64,000 bases of DNA from JBBQQG01 sp038216175 (lineage in GTDB: Bacteria > Patescibacteriota > Saccharimonadia > Saccharimonadales > OMJO01): the NCBI GenBank assembly GCA_038216175.1, contig JBBQQG010000002.1, positions 1-64,000 on the forward strand, written 5' to 3'. Below, one piece after another: positions 42,570 through 50,451 of this stretch; position 1 is the stretch's first letter; every line of letters starts with the position of its first letter. The translations under genes were made by a program, and so were the position numbers. Under the pieces are notes generated by a model. It saw nothing but the letters and a program-made list of their open reading frames with translations, had not been told where the DNA came from and made no database searches.

Positions 42570-44117
42570 TTAGTGCAGGTATTGCTTTTTAATAACCGTT
42601 AGAATCGCAGACGGTACAATAACAAAGGCTAATGATAGTGCAATAAGAACGTGAGTATTATCACCTGTGTCAGCTAATATTATGGAGGCCGGTAACACAG
42701 TATGAGCTGACAATACGAAAGTCTTTGATGCGTTTGATGGTACGAAAGCCCACTCATTAATTATTCGTGAATCGCCCCAGCTACCATTAACATTGTTATT
42801 AAAATTACCAAACTGTGGGCCACCACAACCAGATAATGACCAGCTATGTACGCCGCCTGTGCTATCGACTCCAGCAGTAGCATCAAGTGCGTCAGGCGTT
42901 ATGCTACAGCGATTGGCATCAGGACTAGGGAATTTGGTGTCATCCCAATAGATAGTACTTTCGTTTCCCGCTGGACCATTTTGCCTGATAACCTCAACCC
43001 CACTACCTCGTAGTTCCACGTCTGTAGCAAGAAAATGTATTTCAGCTGCGTGATCTATTGTCGCTTTAAAGTTTATCGGTTGGCTAGTTGGAATTGTATT
43101 ACCGAGCCCGTCCTTTCCATTAAAAACTACGTTGGCAACTCCATTAATCATTCCGATAAGCAGATGCACATCTACTGGGTCGGTATAAACTCCATTTCCG
43201 TTAGTATCTATTCCCAAATTTACGGCACCTCTATAGTTTGCAGAAGTTATATTAATATTGCCATCTCTAGAATCAGTACCAGAAGTAAAACTAAGCCCAG
43301 TAATCGACGGTGGTGTAATAGGTGACTTGATCCAGTCAGTACTTCCATCCCACTTTGTTGCTGAGACTGGTAAATCGCTTGCAGGTACTTCGAAGAAAGT
43401 CTTAAAGGTAGAGGCACAATTCGCTGCTGGAAAAGCATAACTCAAGTCATTGCGATTGACGCTTTTATATAATGGCACACATCCACCACCAGACTTTACA
43501 AGTCCTAGGGCGTCACCTTGAATTGCTGATTGTATGCCATTATAGTCAAAGTTAGTAGCTTTATAAAGATAACCAAATTCACTTTGATACCAAGCTGAAA
43601 AATTAACACCTGTAGGTGGTGCACCACCTAATTGGGAAACGTTATAGACACTTGACCAGACGCGTCCTGGTATATCAGTACTCCCTGTTTGCACACCTAT
43701 CGTCCATGTATATTGATCATTAATAGTAACAAAACCGTGAACAAATGAAATTCTCCAAATGCCCGATTGTGTAGCTGTCTGATTTGTAAAATCACAAGAA
43801 GACGAGACGGGATCGTTCGCGAGAACCGTGCATACCTGATCGGCCGCACCTGGACGAGAGACAGTAAACACAGCATCTGTATCATTTACGCCTGACGTAT
43901 CAATTTGTTTAATAAATGAAGCATCTAGGTTTTCGTCTGTATTTACATAAGCGTAAAAATCTGTTGACTCTGTAATATAAGTGCTAGCGGGATTGGCAGC
44001 TAAAGCGCTAGCCTTAGAAGCAGGTAAAAGAGAAGTTATTATTGCTGCAGTGATGACTCCAAATAAAATACTTCCGAATATGTAGAGCGATCGATTTATT
44101 TTTATATTTTTTATCAT
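42570..44117 (-). CDS. Cell-wall-anchored surface protein with LADTG sorting signal
   Basis: 515 residues from the ATG at 44117 (GAGG six bases upstream; a start at 44138 is less likely). Signal peptide (about 8-36, ending ASKASA), an all-beta extracellular part with Ig-like and possibly fibrinogen-binding-like strands, several Cys (CTVLAND, SSSCDF, CSITPDA, SGCGG), and the C-terminal sorting signal: LADTG, a hydrophobic helix, and KKQYLH. It is the likely substrate of the sortase just downstream and may serve as adhesin to the host cell. Confidence 0.85.
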   Translation of the reverse strand: MIKNIKINRSLYIFGSILFGVITAAIITSLLPASKASALAANPASTYITESTDFYAYVNTDENLDASFIKQIDTSGVNDTDAVFTVSRPGAADQVCTVLANDPVSSSCDFTNQTATQSGIWRISFVHGFVTINDQYTWTIGVQTGSTDIPGRVWSSVYNVSQLGGAPPTGVNFSAWYQSEFGYLYKATNFDYNGIQSAIQGDALGLVKSGGGCVPLYKSVNRNDLSYAFPAANCASTFKTFFEVPASDLPVSATKWDGSTDWIKSPITPPSITGLSFTSGTDSRDGNINITSANYRGAVNLGIDTNGNGVYTDPVDVHLLIGMINGVANVVFNGKDGLGNTIPTSQPINFKATIDHAAEIHFLATDVELRGSGVEVIRQNGPAGNESTIYWDDTKFPSPDANRCSITPDALDATAGVDSTGGVHSWSLSGCGGPQFGNFNNNVNGSWGDSRIINEWAFVPSNASKTFVLSAHTVLPASIILADTGDNTHVLIALSLAFVIVPSAILTVIKKQYLH

Positions 44118-44210
44118 AATTCCTCGTATTGGTTCCAACTATATACTTTAATCAAGCATAAGTACAATAATTATTGTGATTAACACTGTTAACAGTCTAA
44201 TTTATTTTTT

Positions 44211-44504
44211 TTATTTGGCAGCCAGGATTGTGACTTGTTCGATTTTAGGCGGCTCAGACAATAGTTCGTCTGCGTGGGCCATTAAAGCTGCAGCTATTTG
44301 ACCGTTTAAGTGTGCTTGGCGTCCGGCTTCATCTTCGAATGTGTCAAAAATAGCAAATGTAGTTTCACTTAATTGTAAGCCGTACCACGATATCGTTTGT
44401 TGTTCAGCTTTAGCTAGTTCAACAGCACCAGTAAGCATTTCTGATACTTCTTTTACTTTTTCAGGTTTCGCCTGTAACGTGGCTAAGATTGCGACTGTTA
44501 CCAT
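44211..44504 (-). CDS. Antibiotic biosynthesis monooxygenase (ABM) domain protein
   Basis: 97 residues, a single ferredoxin-like ABM/YgiN domain: VTVAILATLQAKPEKVKEV, ISWYGLQLSE, FAIFDTFEDEAGRQAHLNG. Family members include quinol monooxygenases and many small proteins without known substrate. GGAG lies eight bases before the ATG. It stands alone between two surface-protein genes. Confidence 0.88.
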   Translation of the reverse strand: MVTVAILATLQAKPEKVKEVSEMLTGAVELAKAEQQTISWYGLQLSETTFAIFDTFEDEAGRQAHLNGQIAAALMAHADELLSEPPKIEQVTILAAK

Positions 44505-44653
44505 TAGATTTCTCCGATCTATATTTAAATTAGTGACTCTTTAATCGTAACTTTTATAATCAAAATTAACTGTGACTAATCATACTATCAGTACAAAATC
44601 ATATGACTTAGCTTTAATAACTAAATATTTAGAGCTAGCTTTAAAACTACTGT

Positions 44654-47179
44654 TTATGTACCAAAGTGACTTAACAAGGTTGATAGATCAGTAAGATTAA
44701 TTACACCATTGTTATCTAAGTCTCCTTGATTATGAACACCACTTGAACCGTAATGACTCAGTAGTATGCTAAGGTCTGTTAAGGTGTCATGTCCATCACC
44801 ATTTACATCACCTAAGTTACTAGATATGACATTAGCTACAGTGATGTTAATTGGAGTCGTGCTTGCGACGTTTCCACTAGCGTCGTAGGCTTTCACTGAA
44901 AGATTATGGATTCCGTTAGAGTATGTATTTGTATTCCAGCTAAAATTATAAGGAGCACTGTTAATGGTAGCTATTAGCGCACTATCAACATATAACTCAA
45001 CTTTAGATACACCAATATTGTCGGTAGAATTTACTGTAACTGCAGTACTATTTTGCACCGAAGAATTAGCTGTAGGCGATGTTAAGACAACACTCGGAGG
45101 TGTCGTGTCGGGATTTGTAGTGGTACCTGGTCCATAGGCCTCGACTTCATATATTGTCGGTGTAGACTGTGAAAATGTAGATGTCCAAAAAACTGGTGGT
45201 AGCCCATCGCCGTAACCAGAGTAGTTTATGTCCATATTTGAGATTTGGATACGTTTTACACTTAACGGAATAGGCATATTTATAAGATTATTATGTGCAA
45301 AGTATTGACCCGATACATTAATTTGGTTTCCGAAACTTCCTGAACCAGTGTCAAATGAAATTGTGTAATCGCGCAGTCCTACCTCGACAGATCCCAGACC
45401 CTGGCTTGAAACATAAATACGATTTATTGTCTGGGCTGATGGTAATGTAAACGTCAGTGTCGGAGATGGATCGCCGTTTCCACCAACCCAGAGTGTACTT
45501 GTTGATGTGTCGCAAATGTTTCCATGGCCCTGGATATCTGATATACCATCAATCGCTCTTTCAGGAGTCAAACTAAAAGTTCCACAGTTCCATGAAGATG
45601 AGGCTATAGCAGTTGTTCCTTTTGCACTGGAGATTAGATTTGGTGAAAATGGTTGAGACGGCGTTAGTGAAAGTGAGCTACTGCTTGGCACAGATATATA
45701 TTGAACAGATCCTGTAAGAACTAAATTTGAACCTGAGTTGATACTACTGACTTGGCCGAACTCATCAGTTACACTCAAACTACCACCCCCACTTAACGAC
45801 GGCACAACGTTAACGTTAATATCATCGGACCATGTCACCACTATATTGCCGGGATTACCAGTAGTCGGGCCAAATTCAGCGGCATAGGTATGTGGAGTGC
45901 CGGTTGGTAACCACGCAACGAAGGGTCGATTGTATAGTTTATCAGCATAAATACCGGACGCCGCACCACCTGTAGTTAGAGATCCAGCATGTATTAAAGT
46001 AAATAGTACGCCGTCAATAGTATAGTCTGCATGATTTAAGAAATTAGCAGTATCAGTAATGCCTATCGAACGCTCTAGAATCTGTTTCCGTATTAAACGG
46101 TCACCTTGAGTATAGGAATTATAAGGACCATTAACCCAGAAGCCCTGCTCAGTATCACGGATTTTGCCATGAAAACCGGCACTAGCAAATTCTGCTTGAA
46201 ATTGCTGGATTATGCCTACTTCTCCATTTGTTGAATAGTTTGCTGGAATTATATAGCCTTGTTCCTCAAAAGATCGATTATGACCGGTATAAGTGTGCAG
46301 ACCTATTTCATCTACATAAGGCAATCCGGTGGCCAAAAACTGTGTCCAGACACCGCTCGTTGGTGTCATAGAACTAAAGCTTCCGCCGATTACAATGTTA
46401 CTCGGGTTTGCAGCTTTAACTCCCTGATGGCAACCGATTAGTGCACGATTAACGTAATCAGTGCCGCCTGAAAAAGTGTTAGTATCTGGTTCGTTCCAAC
46501 ATTCCCAATTGTTCACTCCTGGGTTTAGCGCGACTAATTGTTGTACTAAGTGGGCAAATACCGCCTCACCACCATCGAGTAAATCTTTGGCTTTACCAGC
46601 ACTTCCTAGTTGAATTTCGTAATCCATGCCATATTGTTTGGCTAGTGCGCCCGCAGCCGTTGTGTCGCTAATCATAGCAGTCGGGCATACTGGTGCAGTC
46701 GCCATGGTCGGTGGATATATTTTATCGTCGTAGCAGGAAGTTAGATTATAATTTGAGCGAAACAATCTTTGCCCAAACTGGTGAGCCTGCTCGATTCCAG
46801 CCACATCGGCGCTACTTTTTAGATTCGGACTAGCTGGATTTATCGCAGTTCCTGGTTCACCGACAGTGTAATTTAAACAATCCGATCCGACAGGTTGACC
46901 ATTTTTAAGCAGGTGAGCATTGATTTCATATTGTCCGGTTAGAGCTGGAGGTAACGTGATAGGTACAGCGGCAACATCGTTTACATAAGCAGCTGGGCTG
47001 GATGGAATTGAAAAACTAAAGTTACTTCCAGCCAACCCAGCTTTAATTTGTTCGATAGTACGGACAGTATAGCTGCCAGTGTAAGAACTAGCTTGAGCTT
47101 GCCATCCCGAGTAAAACTGTAACGAAACTTGGGGCGGAGTAGCAGCATCAAAATAATTATCGGTGCAGATGTAGAAAAT
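44654..47179 (-). CDS. Glycosidase-CBM-dockerin part of a frameshifted surface protein
   Basis: The second half of a broken gene; it has no credible start of its own (first TTG at 47035) and its frame is open back to the frameshift at about 47175-47178. Order: a clan GH-A-like glycosidase with WECWNEPDTN (acid/base Glu) and IRDTEQGFW (probable nucleophile), resembling GH39; a beta-sandwich; an F5/8-type carbohydrate-binding domain; an Ig-like domain starting TPPSVVLTSPTA; and a C-terminal type I dockerin with two calcium repeats (GDVNGDGHDTLTDLSILLSH and GDLDNNGVINLTDLSTLLSH). The dockerin would attach to a cohesin on another protein. Joined to the upstream half it would make about 1,230 residues. 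Confidence 0.8.
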   Translation of the reverse strand: MFYICTDNYFDAATPPQVSLQFYSGWQAQASSYTGSYTVRTIEQIKAGLAGSNFSFSIPSSPAAYVNDVAAVPITLPPALTGQYEINAHLLKNGQPVGSDCLNYTVGEPGTAINPASPNLKSSADVAGIEQAHQFGQRLFRSNYNLTSCYDDKIYPPTMATAPVCPTAMISDTTAAGALAKQYGMDYEIQLGSAGKAKDLLDGGEAVFAHLVQQLVALNPGVNNWECWNEPDTNTFSGGTDYVNRALIGCHQGVKAANPSNIVIGGSFSSMTPTSGVWTQFLATGLPYVDEIGLHTYTGHNRSFEEQGYIIPANYSTNGEVGIIQQFQAEFASAGFHGKIRDTEQGFWVNGPYNSYTQGDRLIRKQILERSIGITDTANFLNHADYTIDGVLFTLIHAGSLTTGGAASGIYADKLYNRPFVAWLPTGTPHTYAAEFGPTTGNPGNIVVTWSDDINVNVVPSLSGGGSLSVTDEFGQVSSINSGSNLVLTGSVQYISVPSSSSLSLTPSQPFSPNLISSAKGTTAIASSSWNCGTFSLTPERAIDGISDIQGHGNICDTSTSTLWVGGNGDPSPTLTFTLPSAQTINRIYVSSQGLGSVEVGLRDYTISFDTGSGSFGNQINVSGQYFAHNNLINMPIPLSVKRIQISNMDINYSGYGDGLPPVFWTSTFSQSTPTIYEVEAYGPGTTTNPDTTPPSVVLTSPTANSSVQNSTAVTVNSTDNIGVSKVELYVDSALIATINSAPYNFSWNTNTYSNGIHNLSVKAYDASGNVASTTPINITVANVISSNLGDVNGDGHDTLTDLSILLSHYGSSGVHNQGDLDNNGVINLTDLSTLLSHFGT

Positions 47180-48339
47180 CCTGCACCTATTCCAAAATGC
47201 CCATTTGAACCCTGAGGATAATTAACAGAATTATTCAAATCAGTCAGTGTCATGCCGTAAACACCCTGTTTGTTGTTAGCAGCGTCAAAGGCATTTATAC
47301 CGGCATTGAGGCCATAATAGATTGTGCCATTATAGAGTTCAGCACCTAATGACAATGCACCGCCAACTGTATTAACTGCCCCGTTTTGAGCATTAAAATC
47401 AGGTGCTAAACCCAAATAGCTGCCGCTGTTATCAAAAGATTCTATGCCGTGACCCGAATCTGAAATGTAATAGCCGGTCCCACCCGGTTTTTCTATTGCT
47501 CCAGAAAGAATGTAAAAATGAAATGGTCCAGGTGTATTTGCTCCAAGATCGGTTCCAATTTTCAACTTTAATACTCCAGCGCTGGTATAAACGCGTAGTA
47601 CCCCAGATACAACAGTCATAATATCGCCGGTAGTTGAATCTTGATTTACGACCGAAATTGCTGTTATTTGATTGTTTGGCTGGGGATTACCGCTAGAATC
47701 AAAAACTAGCGATTGTCCAGATTGACTGAGGAAATTTCTGGTTAATGGTAGTGCATTAATACCAATTCTAAAGTTGTGGTTAGGATCAAGATAGCCATAA
47801 GCTCCTCCCCAATTGGCATGAACCGTCTTCGTCCAAATTTGCGTTCCTGTAGGGCTATAGGCGTAGATTGCTGCGTTAACATCATTTACGTACACGTTTC
47901 CGCTCGGATCTAGCGCAAAGCTATCAGTTGAATTTCCTGTGACATGTACCGGGAAGCTTGTTACCAAAGCTCCATTAGTAATATTGTAAATATTTATCGA
48001 TCTTATTCGTGACGGGGCTGGGTCACCCATTACATATACTTGATTTTTGTTTGCCAATATGTGGAAGGCCTGCATACCAATAGACACTGCCGGCACTGCA
48101 GTTTTTTGAATAGCAATTGTTCGAGCTGGCAATGCAGGTCCAGTGTATTCCTCTACGTCACTGGGCTTTGTAGCACCACACACACCAATAGTTGGTACCG
48201 AAGGAGTTATGGCTTTACCATTAAATAGTAGGTGAACACCTAAGGCTGCAAATAGCGCTACAAAAATAAACGCTACTGAAGAAGTAAAATATGCGCGTTT
48301 AACGAATGATTTATGTCTGAATTTGTGTCGAATATCCAT
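46981..48339 (-). CDS. Anchored beta-propeller part of the frameshifted surface protein
   Basis: The first half of the same broken gene. A basic cytoplasmic N-terminus, a membrane helix (about 17-40), and repeated beta-propeller blades (YVMGDPAPSRIRSINIY, FALDPSGNVYVNDVNAAIYAY, GTGYYISDSGHGIESFD) of NHL/PQQ type. After GHFGIGAGF the reading becomes unrelated hydrophobic/basic sequence, while the -1 frame gives YICTDNYFDAATPPQVSLQF and runs into the glycosidase. One extra base in the T4 tract (A4 on the plus strand at 47175-47178) would restore a single protein. An in-frame TTG at 48354 lies just after a TATACT box and is an alternative start. Confidence 0.75.
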   Translation of the reverse strand: MDIRHKFRHKSFVKRAYFTSSVAFIFVALFAALGVHLLFNGKAITPSVPTIGVCGATKPSDVEEYTGPALPARTIAIQKTAVPAVSIGMQAFHILANKNQVYVMGDPAPSRIRSINIYNITNGALVTSFPVHVTGNSTDSFALDPSGNVYVNDVNAAIYAYSPTGTQIWTKTVHANWGGAYGYLDPNHNFRIGINALPLTRNFLSQSGQSLVFDSSGNPQPNNQITAISVVNQDSTTGDIMTVVSGVLRVYTSAGVLKLKIGTDLGANTPGPFHFYILSGAIEKPGGTGYYISDSGHGIESFDNSGSYLGLAPDFNAQNGAVNTVGGALSLGAELYNGTIYYGLNAGINAFDAANNKQGVYGMTLTDLNNSVNYPQGSNGHFGIGAGFSTSAPIIILMLLLRPKFRYSFTRDGKLKLVLTLAAILSVLSNKLKLGWLEVTLVFQFHPAQLLM

Positions 48340-48629
48340 AGACTCAGTACTCAAGCATAAGTATAACTACACAATAAATTAATGTCGAATCTGCTTAATC
48401 TAGGTAATTGTAAAAGAGATAGTATAAAAATATTAGTGTATTCGATTAATGTTAAATAGTTATAATTATTCCACCAGTCTGAATTTATAATGGCTATCAT
48501 TATTAATAAAAGAACGGATCATTAGACCAAATTTCAATAATTAGTACATTTTTAATTAAATCGTAAAATTGTGTACGTATGTGATCAAGCATAAAACTCG
48601 TGCTTTATTTGATATAGTTATAGATAAAC

Positions 48630-50384
48630 ATGAGTAAACTACTTTCAAAACTATATACTTCAAAATTTAATGGCGCCAAGAGATCGACTTTAAGTGGGTA
48701 CAGAAACTTAAATCTTAAACCAAGTACCCGTAACCTTACTATTTTTATAATCTCGTTTGCTATTATCGGATCTATTATTCTTATCGTCAGTCATGCTGCC
48801 AGTCCGACGGCTTCAATTGAACCAGAGCAATCTAGTGTTAAATGTCCTGCAAGCTCGGGTGCTGATAGTACTGCTTCTGGCGGTGCATATGTACAATTTA
48901 AATCTGCTAGCTGCACAACAGGAACTTGTACTAGTAGTGGTAGTACCTGCATTCTTGCAGATTTCAATAACACAGATATTGCAAAGCCGTTTAGATACTA
49001 TAATCAATATACAGACTACATTCAGAGCCCAAATACAAATGGTGCTGATCAGGCGCGTATTAATGCACTTGGCACAAAATATGAACGTGGCTTCGGTGGG
49101 CCAGGACTAATTGATCAAGCAGGATTTCAACAATACGACTTTAATGCAAATATTGGTGCCGGTTTTGGTAATCGATACGGTGACTCGATATTAGCTAATT
49201 TAAAATCAAACGGCATTTCTCCAGTATTAACAGGGGGATGGCCAGATGGCTGGAATCTTAACACTACAAACTGTATGCCAAATGACATGAATAAGTTTAT
49301 TACTAGTCTTAAAGATTGGTATGTTCATGATAAGCAAAATGACCCCAATATACAGTACGTTGAATCTGTTAATGAGCCAGATGGTACTGGGAATCATTGT
49401 ACCGGCAGTGGCCAATCAGCCTACTTAAATGATGACCAGGTTTTCCAGTATTACGATGCAACTCAAAAAGCTGCTAAGCAGGCAAACACGGCACTAGGTT
49501 TGCCAAAACCTGGTGATCCCGCGCTAAAAGTGGGAGGACCAACACTTTCGGCAGCCGATATACCGATGATAGATGCCTTTTTATCACGCGTCAAAAATTC
49601 TGGTGATGAACTAGATTTTTTATCTTGGCACGCATATTATTTCCACGATTTTAGCAATCCCAACGATCCAAATTATCTACCTTTTGAATCAGCACCATTA
49701 CAACTTGCAACGACTGACACAGCTGTGCGAAACGTTATGAACAAATATGGCTTCGGAAATATTGCAACATTAATAACTGAATGGAACTCACGCGATTTAT
49801 CAGGAACACCAAATGGTGCTCAGGCTGCCAACCACGCTGCATTTGAAGCTGCATCTTTGTACCAATATATGGAAACCAACATCACTCAGCCCTATCAATT
49901 TGCACAAGTAGATTTTAATCCAACTCGCTCACTTCTAGTACCACCTGGGGTTAATGGTAGCGGTGGTAATGTCTATCCCAACTATAACGTTTATAAAATG
50001 TACACAATGATGCAACCGTCACGAGTAGTATTAACGACTAATCCAGGTTTTGACAGTAATGGGCTTGGCGTAGGTGCAATTGCAACTAAGGCAGTTGATG
50101 GTAGTTCTGCAACAATACTTACCTGGAACTATCTAGCTTCAAACTCTCAGACTAAGCCGCTCCATATCCAACTCAATAATTTACCGGCTGTTTTTAACGG
50201 CAAATCTATTATTGTTCAACGTTATGTTATAGATAATACTCATAGCAACTGGGCTAATAATGGCGATAATAACCTTGACCAGCTTTCTAGTCTCACTCTT
50301 TCCGCAGGAGGCTCTACAAGTATAAGCGGTGAAAATTTGGCACCTAATGGTATAGAACTGCTTGTACTCAAACCTGGTAGCTAG
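48630..50384 (+). CDS. Surface-anchored clan GH-A glycoside hydrolase (GH39-like)
   Basis: 584 residues. Membrane anchor (about 36-57), a short module (about 60-92) with IEPEQ start and ASGGAYVQFK end, then a TIM-barrel glycosidase. Glu249 in VESVNEPDG is the likely acid/base and Glu384 in LITEWNS the likely nucleophile, as in GH39 and relatives. A C-terminal beta-sandwich (about 470-584) follows. Probably cleaves beta-linked xylose or similar residues from external glycans. Its linker module resembles that of the glycosidase at 3.2 kb. It is divergent from the frameshifted glycosidase gene with a 290-base intergenic region. Confidence 0.85.
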   Translation: MSKLLSKLYTSKFNGAKRSTLSGYRNLNLKPSTRNLTIFIISFAIIGSIILIVSHAASPTASIEPEQSSVKCPASSGADSTASGGAYVQFKSASCTTGTCTSSGSTCILADFNNTDIAKPFRYYNQYTDYIQSPNTNGADQARINALGTKYERGFGGPGLIDQAGFQQYDFNANIGAGFGNRYGDSILANLKSNGISPVLTGGWPDGWNLNTTNCMPNDMNKFITSLKDWYVHDKQNDPNIQYVESVNEPDGTGNHCTGSGQSAYLNDDQVFQYYDATQKAAKQANTALGLPKPGDPALKVGGPTLSAADIPMIDAFLSRVKNSGDELDFLSWHAYYFHDFSNPNDPNYLPFESAPLQLATTDTAVRNVMNKYGFGNIATLITEWNSRDLSGTPNGAQAANHAAFEAASLYQYMETNITQPYQFAQVDFNPTRSLLVPPGVNGSGGNVYPNYNVYKMYTMMQPSRVVLTTNPGFDSNGLGVGAIATKAVDGSSATILTWNYLASNSQTKPLHIQLNNLPAVFNGKSIIVQRYVIDNTHSNWANNGDNNLDQLSSLTLSAGGSTSISGENLAPNGIELLVLKPGS

Positions 50385-50451
50385 TAATCTACAAGTACTA
50401 CTTGCGTCAGCGATACATACAGTTCGTGTAGTATAAATTTCAACCAAAATA

